Positions 9,983-19,063 of a DNA stretch of 29,601 nt are shown piece after piece; within the stretch, counting starts at the first letter, position 1; each line of letters begins with the position of its first letter. The notes beneath the pieces are model-generated. The model had not been told where the DNA came from. It did no database searches and saw only the letters and a list, made by a program, of their open reading frames with translations. The stretch comes from Chara braunii. Lineage: Eukaryota; Streptophyta; Charophyceae; Charales; Characeae. Position numbers and translations under genes: made by a program. Location: NCBI GenBank assembly GCA_003427395.1, contig BFEA01000002.1:9067775-9097375 (forward strand), written 5' to 3'.

Positions 9983-10731
9983 GGCATAGGCGCGGTCCTT
10001 GCGCAAAAGGAGGAGGCCGATCAAGAACATGAGCAAAAAGATGCCATCTCATAAATTAGCCAAGTCCACGTATGAGCGAGAGCTTTATGCCCTTTATAGA
10101 GTGTTGGTCCATTGGAGGCATTACCTCCTAGGCAGATTCTTTTATGCGAGATCTGACCATGAGATGTTGCGCTGGATTAAGACACAACATGTGCTCTCCG
10201 ACGCAGTCAAGAGGTGGATTGAAGTCGTAGACATGTATGACTTCAAGCTCGACCCTCTAAAGGGAGAGTACAACAAAGTGGTCGATGCACGATCGTGTAG
10301 GGCAAACTATCTGGGCGGGCTAGTGACCGAGTTTGGAATTTTTGACGATGTAACTCGGTCTATGGTGGAAGCCTATCGAGAGGGCGAGGTCATGTCTGAG
10401 ATCATTCGGAAACTGGAAGCTAAAGACAAGCCTACTTCCGATGAGTTTGTGTTGGTTGAAAGCTTGCTCTTCCTTGAGAAGGCTGGGAGTAAATGTTTGT
10501 TTATTCCAAATAGAGAGTCTTTGCATAGTTTATTTTTAGGTGAGCGTCACAATGAAACAGGACATTTCGGCTATAAAAAGACAGCTGCAAACTTAGTGCA
10601 GAAATTTTGGTGGCCCACAATGACGGACGATGCGAAAATGTATGTAGAGACGTGTCAAGTTTGTAAACGTGACAAGTTGCGAACGCAGGGAACGATTGGG
10701 CTTATTAAGTCCTTGCATATACCTGCTGGTC
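9983..10731 (+). pseudogene. RNase H and N-terminal integrase of element 1, cut by insertion
   Basis: RNase H resumes with GIGAVLAQ after a stop (9980-9982), then STYERELYALYRVLVHW and RSDHEMLRWI. The first catalytic Asp region reads INTSQ where relatives have TDASQ. The integrase N-terminal zinc domain follows around 10540-10680, with an H-H-C-C pattern in ERHNETGHFGYKKTA and FWWPTM...CQVCKRDK. The protein then reads HIPAG and is interrupted at 10731/10732, where sequence unrelated to integrase begins. The catalytic core resumes at 16453 in a compatible frame. Confidence 0.9.
10724..10731 (+). repeat. Left copy of 8-bp target duplication TGCTGGTC
   Basis: TGCTGGTC here recurs at 16453-16460, where integrase coding resumes. 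In both places GCT GGT is read as Ala-Gly in the integrase frame, as expected if one copy was the original target and the other is the duplication. Confidence 0.85.
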
Positions 10732-10845
10732 GAAAAGAGGTTAATACAGTCCTAAATTTTCAGCATTTTTCAGGGTCATTATAGCAAACGTCTCATACCT
10801 TATACGCCAGACTTGTCACCAGTTCATAGAGTGGACACCAAATAA

Positions 10846-10882
<37 letters not shown>

Positions 10883-10970
10883 CAAAAGCAGATGAACAGA
10901 ATAATAAAATCATTCTGAATTGCCGAACCGGTCAGTTTCAATGATTATATCGTCATTGAAACAACAGCAC

Positions 10971-11001
<31 letters not shown>

Positions 11002-11040
11002 TCAAAAGGGCCTTAAACCCCAAGGCAAAAGTGTGTTTTC
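10732..11040 (+). other. Left arm with two LINE-like 3' tails
   Basis: Two long A tracts (10855-10882 and 10971-10999) each follow a similar pre-tail: AATAAAACAACAGC at 10841-10854 and GAAACAACAGCAC at 10958-10970. The first contains a canonical AATAAA polyadenylation hexamer. This looks like stacked 3' ends of retroposed transcripts, perhaps 5'-truncated copies of the same LINE family whose tail is at 16342-16365. Confidence 0.5.
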
Positions 11041-11889
11041 ATGCAAAATTCACTAATTTCAGTTTTCAGGATATACAAACCGGAATTCACATCCGTGCAG
11101 CACATACCAGAGGGTAAAGCCCCACATGTACTTCAACAAGCCAGATTGGCCAGATTTGCTATGATGGGACTGCAGCCTCTCTTAGCCGCTCGGTATGTAG
11201 AGGGAACCGGTGAATGGCAAGCAGCCACGGAGGTGTCGTTCGCAATCCCTCTATTTCAACAGGGTCAAAATCTGATGCCGGTAATCCAGGAAAAAATTAC
11301 TGACACTCTTCCGTTGGGCGTGTACGTGACCGAAGGCTCAATGGAATTTTGTGGGGGGCAAGAGGAGGGTGCACGTCATGAGGATCAGCGAGAGTCCCTT
11401 ACTGACATAGGAGACTCCAGACAGAGCTCATTCACCCCCCTGATCGCCAAGATGCTAGAGGAAACAAGGCTGAAGAGAGGCATGATGTGGAGATCATGGA
11501 ACACGGTGACTGCAATTCCCTACAGTGTGTTGTCAGGACTGGGAATCCCGACAGAGCTATCGGCAGCCTCACTGGCGGACATCCTCAGAGCTGGCACATT
11601 GAACAACGACGCAGACCTGGAAGCCAGAGCGCATGCCATGAACCTGGATTGCTTCTACAGGGACGACTTCCAGGAGGACAACATGGAGGACTGGGTTGGC
11701 GACGAGTGCACAGACCAGGACCCCGTGGGTTCCCCTGGACATCAGGCCAGCGGCAGCATAGGAGAATATAAGATCGATGACCTCGGGACGGGAACCAAAG
11801 TGGACCCACCCAAGATAGACCTGATGCCTCAATCTCCCTGGACCCGGGAACCTCCTGAATGGATTAAGCTGCTCACCCAGATACCATAG
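11041..11889 (+). CDS. LINE ORF1-like protein, unidentified fold
   Basis: The longest undisturbed frame in the insertion, 282 codons, ending nine bases before the ORF2-like frame at 11899. I recognise no zinc knuckle or RRM. The protein has a mixed N-terminal half (ARFAMMGLQPLLAARYV, EVSFAIPLFQQGQ) and a strongly acidic C-terminal third (DDFQEDNMEDWVGDE). By position it matches ORF1 of plant LINEs, whose product binds element RNA, but it may be only the 3' portion of a longer ORF1, since the ATG used is simply the first in frame. Assignment rests on the neighbouring ORF2, not on domain evidence. Confidence 0.5.
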   Translation: MQNSLISVFRIYKPEFTSVQHIPEGKAPHVLQQARLARFAMMGLQPLLAARYVEGTGEWQAATEVSFAIPLFQQGQNLMPVIQEKITDTLPLGVYVTEGSMEFCGGQEEGARHEDQRESLTDIGDSRQSSFTPLIAKMLEETRLKRGMMWRSWNTVTAIPYSVLSGLGIPTELSAASLADILRAGTLNNDADLEARAHAMNLDCFYRDDFQEDNMEDWVGDECTDQDPVGSPGHQASGSIGEYKIDDLGTGTKVDPPKIDLMPQSPWTREPPEWIKLLTQIP

Positions 11890-11898
11890 GGCCTCAAC

Positions 11899-12900
11899 AT
11901 GGAGGGGTTTAGGAATAAAGCAAATCAACAGGCCCCCAAACCCAACTGGAGGACTCAAGGTATCACCATACGCAGTTGGAATGTCAATGGGTTAGGAAAC
12001 ATCCTAAGTAAGGAAAACAAACTAAATGACATAATTAGAGGCCTCAAACAAGAAAACAACAAGATGGCAGACATCATAATGCTCACCACAATGATCACAA
12101 AAAGTTACAGAACTTTTTTCATGAGAAAGGTGGAAGGGATCAAGGATGTGGTGTGGTCCTCAGACAACAATTCAAGCAGGAAAGGAACTGCAATCTTAAT
12201 TCCGAAGATCTCCAAGTTCTACAGTGCAAGAACAGTAATTAACACAGGATCTGACGAAATCGAGGGTAGGTGATGCTTCATGGCCTTAAGATGGAAAGAT
12301 GAACAACTCTGAGTGATCAGTGTCTACGCTCCCCATGACCGTAATGACAGATCGGCCTTTATTGAGTTTATAGGTCGCCTAATTCCTCCCTTACAAGCCT
12401 GCTAAATCGGGGGAGACTAAAATGCTACCCTGGACCCGGTCAATGACCGTATATCCAGAACAGCCCCACCACAGTTGTCTCAAGAAGCAGCCCCCTTCCA
12501 AAAACTCATCTTAGACCACAGCTTGGTAGACCCCTTTCGCACTTTACACCCTACTACCAAAGCATTCTCACTTGTCAAGAAAAATCACGCCCACCATACG
12601 ACATTTCCTCGCATAGATTAATTCCTTATTTCCAACCACCTTATGGGGACAGTTAAGGAAGCGGACGTGTTGGCGTTAGTGCCGTACCCAGGCCTTTACC
12701 ATAAACCAATTGAGCTAATCATCAGCTTCGACCAATACATTCAAAAGGGACACAGTTTTCACAAACTGAATAACTCGCTCCTACTAAGTCAAGAATTCCA
12801 AGAGGGGATGTCGACTAGTTGGCAAAATCTCAGAGGAAGCCTTATCACAGGTCAGGACAGATGGGAATGGTTCCAAAAAAGCTACCTCAAGCTGCTATAA
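11899..12900 (+). pseudogene. LINE ORF2 endonuclease domain (APE type) with five stops
   Basis: The apurinic-like endonuclease nicks target DNA for target-primed reverse transcription. One frame stays readable from 11899 to 12897. It shows the N-terminal ITIRSWNVNGLGN motif, VISVYAPHDRND, a GGD-x-N motif and HTTFPRID-x-FLIS near the end, the usual order of catalytic segments. In-frame stops fall at 12271, 12310, 12403, 12418 and 12619. At least three lie where relatives usually have an aromatic residue (after GGD, after RID, before VISVYAP), consistent with TGG or TAY codons mutating to stops. The nuclease is not functional as written. Confidence 0.85.
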
Positions 12901-14598
12901 TATCAAAGAAAATGGCCAACGACAGGACACGTAGGACAGTGATGCTCGAAACGGACCTCGGAGTAGCAGAAAACAAGTTGGCCACCAACCCTTCTTCTCC
13001 AATGTACACAAAAGTATTAGAAAGGACACGAGAAGAACTGGTTGTTTGGCGTCAATGGGAACTGAGAGAACTCTAGACCAGAAGCAGAATGACTGACCTC
13101 GAATTGAACCAACAGATGTCAAAGCATTTCTTCTTAAGAATAAATGCAAACAACAGATCCAGTTCAATAGAAGGTCTCAAGATGTTATCAGGGCAACAGG
13201 CAACCTGCACAGACAGTGAAGGGATGCTAGAGATCGCAAAGAATTTATATGAACTATACCGATCTAGAACACCAAGAACCACCTCCCCCAACACTCCAGC
13301 GGCCAGATCCAAAATGATACAATACCTAGACAGAACGATATCTGACGAGCAAGCAAGCAAATTGGATAAACCATTATCCATAGAAGAGCTTCAATTAGCA
13401 GTCCAGAACATGAACAATAACAAGACCCCAGGCATCGATGGACTGACAAAGGAATTTTGGGAGAAATTTTGGCCCCTGCTGGGATCGAACCTTACAAATT
13501 TCCATAACGACAGTTGGGAAAAAGGGGGTATGGGCGAACTTCTCAGTACCAGTGTGATTACACTTCTTTATAAGAATGGCGACCGAGAAAACATAAAAAA
13601 CTACAGACCTATATCCTTACTTACACTTCCCTACAAAATACTTGCCAAGGCCCTAGCCTTCTGCATATTGGACGTGACCGACAAATGCTTCCACATAGAC
13701 CAGTCGGGTTTTATACCAAGTAGGTACATCCTGGATAATGTAATGACCCTCAACGAGGTCTTCCAAGAAAGTGATGGGGAAAAAAATCGGCATAGCAATC
13801 CTTTTTTTTTATTTTGAAAAAGCCTACGACCAGGTAAATTGGGATTTCCTCGAGGCAAGTACAGAAAGAATGGGGGTAGGTCCCAACTTAAGGAAGTGGG
13901 TGCGAGTCTTATACAACAATGCCTCCGATTGCGTCCAGATCAACGGTCTGCTATCTGAAGGTTACCCAATATCCAGGTCGGTAAGACAAGGCGATTCACT
14001 AGCACCACCTATTTTCTTATTCCTTATGGAAGCCATAGCTTCTTTCCTCCGTAAAGACCCTTCTATCCAAAGACTGCCTGAAATGAATGTGGGCTTTTCA
14101 CACCATGTCATATTTCCTACAGTAATCATGTTCACGGATGACTTAACGGTGTTGATACGAGCCTGCAATTCGTCCATGGACCTAACCAAGACCATCAAAG
14201 ACCTAAACAAGAAAGCCAGAGCCTACTTATGGTCAGGGAACCCTAACAAAGAGAACTACATTCCAAAGATAGCCTGGCACTATAGGGAAGAAAACCTGCA
14301 AAAGATTATACAGAGCATCCCTGGGGGCTGGGTTGAGCTACTAAAGGAGGAATTCACGTGGAAAGCGGGTGACTGGGGAGTCTTAATCCAAGACACCTCC
14401 CATGAGAGGGCTTACCAATTTTCCCATCAAATCTCAGGTTCAGGTCCAAGAGATGTCTTCACATCCTTCCCAATCCTGAAGACCAAGCCTGATGATCTGT
14501 ACATCCAGAATATCAACCCAGAAAGAGTAGTGCTGAATGCGTTTATGCTCCGTAAAATAAGAGCAGTAGGACTCTGGCCAAAACAGATTTTCAAATAA
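12819..14598 (+). pseudogene. LINE ORF2 reverse transcriptase, frameshifted and internally deleted
   Basis: A non-LTR RT. The frame 12819-13817 (one stop at 13074-13076) contains the linker helices, NNNKTPGIDGLTKEFW, ITLLYKNGD and NYRPISLLTLPYKILAKAL (motifs 0-2). A one-base shift in the G/A run near 13775-13787 moves coding to the frame ending at 14598, with FEKAYDQVNWDFL (motif A) and RSVRQGDSLAP (motif B). Motif C reads MFTDDLTVLI. The motif A aspartate before FEKAYD is replaced (FYFEKAYD). After motif C the thumb is missing: only about 25 residues separate it from AYLWSGNPNKENYIPKIAW, which normally lies some 200 residues later, so I infer an internal deletion. Confidence 0.9.
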
Positions 14599-15090
14599 GG
14601 ACCGCAAGTCAAGACCTCGAGTTTGAGCCCTCGGAATGGGCTTGGCCCTCCGACCGAAACAGAACTACTAAACCACCAATCCCAATTTCTGATTACACAG
14701 TTAAGCTAGGTTATAAAATGCTGTTAAAAACAAAGGACCCAGACCCAATCATCAAAGGAAGATGGCGCAAGTCAATTGGTTTTGAGGCAGACCTGATAGC
14801 AAAAATTTCATGGAAATCAGGGCAATCAATGCTGGCAGGGGGTGCAGGAAAGACGTTGGACTTGGTTCCCAGCAGTAGAAGCTTCTCTCCTCCTGGATTC
14901 ACTTATGTACTTCTTAAAGGACGCTGAGCCTGCTTCTCAGCAAGATTGTCAAATGGGACGCTGGACCCGGTTCCCAGCAGGTGCTGCTCCCCACCAATAG
15001 ATGGAGCCTCCCGGAGAGTGCTAGGGGTGTCTACTCTTATCAGCACCCCTAGCAACCTTCTCGGGCTGTAAAAAAAAATAAAAAAAAATG
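14599..15090 (+). other. Decayed ORF2 connector with a hairpin insertion
   Basis: ORF2-like coding (SDYTVKLGYKML at about 14688-14723, then GRWRKSIGFEADLIAKISW) fades near 14815. Then comes sequence unlike LINE protein. A 24-base block starting GACGTTGGACTTGG at 14852-14875 recurs, diverged, at 14957-14980. A strong inverted repeat follows (15019-15029 with 15044-15054, outer arms 15005-15018 with 15055-15067), ending in an A-rich tail at 15070-15089. ORF2 coding resumes at 15091. This is probably a small non-autonomous insertion in the LINE. Confidence 0.5.
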
Positions 15091-15737
15091 ATAAGTCCCA
15101 TAAAAATCAGAAGCATGCAGTGGCTCAAAACGTACGTTGCTCTACCGGTTAACCAGTGGTTACATGTTAGAAGAACGAACCAACCAGCACGGATGTCTGC
15201 TCAGTTTGCGCAGACCAAGAACAGGAAGATTTGATACACTGCCTGATTAACTGCAAGCAAGCTACAGATTATCGGGCAAGAGCAGCAGCCCTATGGGACA
15301 GTCTATTCTCGTCTCCCCTCCCAGAACACCCCCTTCAACTGCTCCTCTGGACTAACTTACCCTGTAACCTTGACAAGTTGGAGAAAATCTGGTTCGGTAT
15401 GATACGCAAGGTCACACTCTGGGCAATATGAAAAGAGAGATGCAGCAGACCTCTGGACGGCACGAAGAATCCACGAGAGAAAGTGTGGGCAGCAACCAAA
15501 GAGATGATTGAAGCGGAAATCCTGTGTCATTGGAGGAAGGTCAAACTGTGGATGCAAAACAGTCCGGAGACAGAACAGGTGAGACTTGCCAAATTCATAC
15601 GGGTCTGGTTGGTAGGGGGCAAAGTGGCATGGCTGAATGGGCAGGTTTTAAGATGGAAAGAGTGGCATAATTCGGTCAAGCCTGTTTCTCAGCTGAATAC
15701 CCAGGTGCACGAGGAACCAACTCCAATCTGGGCCTAG
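15091..15737 (+). pseudogene. LINE ORF2 C-terminal zinc-binding region (zf-RVT)
   Basis: Coding resumes with ISPIKIRSMQWLKTYVALP, the segment that precedes the C-terminal zinc-binding region of plant LINE ORF2. A one-base shift near 15190 leads to CSVCADQEQEDLIHCLINC (15198-15254), a C-x2-C...H-x4-C pattern matching zf-RVT. The frame continues to 15737 with one stop at 15429-15431. The domain is thought to help RNA or DNA binding during target-primed reverse transcription. Truncations and shifts make this a pseudogene. Confidence 0.8.
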
Positions 15738-16365
15738 AAGAACGTCCACAGTGGTAGTCCTGAAATAGAGCCTTCATAATTAGGAAAAGATACACAAGAT
15801 CACCTAGGTTCTAGGGTTTATTAATTAGGAGTCTTGTCAAAACTATAGCTTAGGGTTTAGGGTTTTAGACAATCAAGGCAAATAGGGTTCAGACTGGTAG
15901 GGATCTCATGAGGCACATGGGCGGGGATCAGAGTTTAGACAGAATTGGCAGCCTTTGTAGCGTCCAGGCCCTTTCTTGCCATTTATGTTCTGTCTAACAG
16001 GCCATTATAGTGGACCTGAAAGGAAAGGGGAAAGCACGGCAAGCGGACAGTCAATCCTCCACGATGCTGGAGTAATCAATGCTGGTCAGGGTTCCTTCAG
16101 CCAGATGGAACGAAGCGTATGTGGGTTCATGATGTAATATTTATTCTGACTTGTCGGTGGAACAGGAACCGGACTGATGCTCCCCAGAATGGAAATGGAG
16201 CCAGGACCATAAGGACTGTTTTTTGTATTAAAAAAAAAAGGATTTTTCAGGGCTGGCAAAACAGTGAACTCCAAGACCCCAACAAACACCAAAATTTGCA
16301 CACACAGACCTTGACAAAAAATAAAACAGGTTTAACAGGGCAAAAAAAAAAAAAAAAAAAAAAAA
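15738..16365 (+). other. LINE 3' untranslated region and poly(A) tail
   Basis: Non-coding sequence after the ORF2 stop, with an AATAAA hexamer at 16320-16325 and an A24 tract at 16342-16365. The pre-tail resembles those at 10855 and 10971. It includes a telomere-like stretch (TTAGGGTTTAGGGTTT) near 15850. Confidence 0.7.
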
Positions 16366-16452
16366 CTGGAAAAAATGATCTCCAATGCACCTTTCGGGGT
16401 TGGGGTTGTTACCTTGGGGCTGAATAGTGGGGGTCCCTGTTAACCTTTGGTG
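16366..16452 (+). other. Right arm of the composite insertion
   Basis: 87 bases between the LINE poly(A) and the right target duplication. They end GTTAACCTTTGGTG, the inverted counterpart of the left terminus. Too short to hold a gene. Confidence 0.6.
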
Positions 16453-17586
16453 TGCTGGTCCTGGTCATAGTGTAGCCATGGATTTCATGGACAATCTTCT
16501 GACCAGCAGAAGCGGTAAACGTCACATCTTCGTCATTGTGGACAAGTTCACTAAGTATGCTCGACAGACCGCTATGACTGAGATAGCTAGAACTGACTAC
16601 ATCATGAAGCTATTCATGGACAACTGGGTACATGACTTCGGTCTCCCTAAGTCTATTGTGAGCGACAAGGATGTCAGATTCACTAGCGAACTGTGGCAAA
16701 GTACAGCCCAACAGATGGGCACCCGACTGCATATGACATCAGGGAACCACCCTGAGTCAAATGGGCAGGTCGAGCAGATGAACTGTGTAGTGCAGCAGTT
16801 GCTTCGGCATTAAATTAAGCCAAGTCAACATGACTGGGATGAAAAGTTACCTCTCATCGCCAGCCTGTACAACAATGCTGTGCACAACACTGCCGGTAAG
16901 ACTCCCAACAAGCTGCATCTTGGTTGGAAGCCCATATCTGCTCTTGACTTCCTGTTGCCTGAAAACCAACCAATCGCAGCACCTGGTAGCATAGAGTTTG
17001 CCATCAAGTACAAACAGATGCTGCAGCAGGCTGTATAGCATATCAAGAAAGCTCTAGATGCCATGGTTGCATCTGAGAACAAACACAGACGACTGTCTAC
17101 AGTTCAAGTAGGTGAACGAGTCAGGTAAAGTCATCTGAGTTGGGACAAGAGCTGGGAATATCACGCAAACTGATGCCGAAGTACTTTGGACCTTGGGAAA
17201 TTCTAGACATAGTAGGAGATCAACCCGATGGTCCACCATATGTTATTCGCATTCCTGGTCACCTCCATACACACCTTGTTCTCCATGCATTTAAGTTGGC
17301 ACCCTTCGTTGAAACAAAACAGTTTCCCTTAAGAAGATCGATGTTGGCCCCAACCATGGACAGACATGTGGACATTGACGATATATGAGCACAAGTTGAT
17401 GCCTGTGCCTAAGCCTCCAGGCAGGTTGTCCCCCTGAAACCACAGATGCAGTCTCGAGTGCGGTTCAGACATCATACTGATCCGAAAGAAGATCAATGGT
17501 TTACAAGAGAAGAACTAATGAAGACTGCTCCCGAGACTATCTCCAGTTACGAACGAAATTCGAAAGGGAAGCAGTCTGCTACATAA
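16453..17586 (+). pseudogene. Integrase core and C-terminus of element 1, after the insertion
   Basis: Integrase joins element DNA to the chromosome. The core retains its D-D-E residues: the first Asp in AMDFMDNL, the second in IVSDKDVRF and the Glu in NGQVEQMN, in a frame open from 16427 to 16810. Stops follow at 16811, 17036 and 17126, with a shift near 17126. The C-terminal domain reads LMPKYFGPWEILDIVG and HTHLVLHAFKLAPF (17140-17388). A last block at 17449-17583 (RFRHHTDPKEDQWFTREEL, then TAPETISSYE) resembles the degenerate chromodomain-like tail of some gypsy integrases. That last call is tentative. Confidence 0.88.
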
Positions 17587-17610
17587 CACTTCTCAAAGGA
17601 CAATCGATGT

Positions 17611-17624
17611 AAAGGAGGAGGGAG
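17611..17624 (+). promoter_or_regulatory. Polypurine tract
   Basis: AAAGGAGGAGGGAG sits immediately upstream of the 3' LTR, the expected primer for plus-strand synthesis. Confidence 0.9.
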
Positions 17625-19059
17625 TGTGAGGGTTTGATCCCTCGACATACCCACGTAAGGGCCTGCATCAGACACGTGCCCGCCCTAATTGAAGGCGGCC
17701 CCCCTGACTCTCAATGTGCCCTGAATTTCATCAATTTTTACAAATCTTGGTGGACGCCAGAAAGTTACCACGCGCCAGTTGATTACATCTACTTCGCTCC
17801 TGAGAATCGGAAATACTCGTAAGCCTTCCAGGCTCTTCCAGCAATGTGGTCGAAGCAGGGAAACACCTCACGTTTGTGCCTAGGTGGTTTTGCATGCCCA
17901 ACCAATTCGGTCCCAGGCCATTGTCTGAACGGGCCAAGGCGCAAACACTTTGGCCGAAACTGAAGTTAGTGCGAACTCGGTCCCGAGTGGAAAGAGAAGG
18001 CCAAGCGCCCAACACTTTCCATATAGGAAAGTGTCGGGTGCTAGGGGTAGGAGTCAGGCACTCGCTTGTAGATCCAGCAACGCTGCTGGAATAAGCGCTC
18101 GCGGGCTGCTGCGTTAGCACAACTCTGCAGGCGCGCGCGGGCGTCGAGAGTAAGAGGGCGCTGTTATGAGCAACGCCATAACTAGCCCTTGGAGTCGGGC
18201 TCGGCTTGGACATAGCCAATGGAGGTGGTGGTGGTCTTCGTGTATGGGAAGGCACAAGCGGTTAACGGATAGCTGAACATTCGGGAATGAAAATTCTGAA
18301 ATGAGAGTTTTGGGCAGTCTGAAAATCCCGAATGGTCCTGAAGTGGTGAAAGGTCTGAAGACCCTGAAAACCACCTGTTTAGGCAGGCTGCATCCTGAAG
18401 TGGTGAAGTGAGAGTTTTGGGCAGTCTAAAAATCCTGAATGGTCCTGAAGTGGTGAAAGGTTCGAAAACCCTGAAAACCACTTGTTTAGGCAGGCTGCAT
18501 CCTAAAGTGGTGAAGGGTGTCCTGAAGTGGTGAAAGGTCCGAAGACCCTGAAAACCACCTGTTTAGGCAGGCTGCATCCTGAAGTGGTGAAGGGTGTCTT
18601 GAAGTGGTGATGAAAAATACGATTGTTGTTAACCTTCTCTCTGGGAAGGAAGACGTGGGTGTAGAAATCGAGGGTGAGAGAGAGAGGGAGAGATGAGGAT
18701 ATGATGTGAGGGCACATGCCTGGTCTTTGCGATGGTCTACAAGACTAAAAGGGTTGACATCTTCATGTACTTCGGTTCTACTACTAACGTCAACAGGTTG
18801 CATTGTCAATACGTAGGCTGGTAGTAGCTACGTGATTGTAGCCTGGGCGCTGAGCGCCAAGTAGGAGGAAGGGCTCTGGATACATGTGTTGGCGAAGGCA
18901 AGAGTATGCTCTCATTGACATTTAGATTCACTGCTTTGGTTCTCTGCTGGTGGAATATCAGTGCGTTTCTTCTTTCTGGTTAGTGTTTGACTTTCTGGCT
19001 TTCAATGTGATTTTGCATTCTGGAATTCTATAATTTTGCTATCGCTAATTTTCCTTGCA
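17625..19059 (+). repeat. 3' LTR of element 1 (1435 bp including an insertion)
   Basis: Starts TG directly after the polypurine tract and ends CA before ATAG. It aligns with 4148-5142 throughout but carries a 389-bp insertion (18253-18641, plus 8 bases of duplication) and about 35 extra bases near 18718-18751. Without the insertion it is about 1038 bp. The divergence from the 5' LTR indicates an old integration. Confidence 0.92.
18253..18641. mobile_element. 389-bp MITE-like element in the 3' LTR
   Basis: Absent from the 5' LTR and flanked by TGGGAAGG at 18245-18252 and 18642-18649, an 8-bp duplication. The left end reads CACAAGCGGTTAAC and the reverse complement of the right end reads GAGAGAAGGTTAAC, so GGTTAAC is seven bases in from each end. 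The interior is tandem repeats: a 107-bp period (18303-18409 and 18410-18516), then a 77-bp period to 18612. Each unit contains a hairpin-capable core (GTGGT...ACCAC around GGTCTGAAGACC). No protein is encoded. Confidence 0.85.
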
Positions 19060-19063
19060 ATAG

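Larger units (their letters stand above)
10732..16452 (+). mobile_element. 5.7 kb composite insertion inside integrase, with LINE cargo
   Basis: The insertion is flanked by an 8-bp duplication. Its termini are not those of a LINE: the left end reads GAAAAGAGGTTAAT and the reverse complement of the right end reads CACCAAAGGTTAAC, so GGTTAA lies exactly seven bases in from both ends in inverted orientation. The LINE poly(A) ends at 16365, 87 bases before the right end. I infer a terminal-inverted-repeat DNA element (8-bp duplication as in hAT and some other superfamilies) that later received one or more LINE insertions. No transposase was recognised. Confidence 0.65.
4148..19059 (+). mobile_element. 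Ty3/gypsy LTR retrotransposon 1, degraded, with nested insertions
   Basis: A complete but decayed element of about 14.9 kb. In order: LTR, tRNA primer site, untranslated leader, gag, protease, reverse transcriptase, RNase H, integrase, polypurine tract, LTR. RT before integrase places it in Ty3/gypsy (Metaviridae type) rather than copia. Its outer borders carry a candidate 4-bp target duplication, ATAG, at 4144-4147 and 19060-19063. About 5.7 kb of its length is a later insertion into integrase, and 389 bp is a later insertion into the 3' LTR. Without these it would be about 8.8 kb, normal for the superfamily. Every protein domain carries stops or frameshifts, so it cannot move by itself. Confidence 0.92.

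Noticed and set aside
10732-16452. The insertion as a simple LINE with its own 8-bp duplication
   Set aside because: The poly(A) is 87 bases from the right border and the ends carry inverted GGTTAA motifs, neither of which fits target-primed reverse transcription.
18303-18612. CRISPR-like repeat array
   Set aside because: The units are contiguous tandem repeats without unique spacers, in a eukaryotic transposon context.
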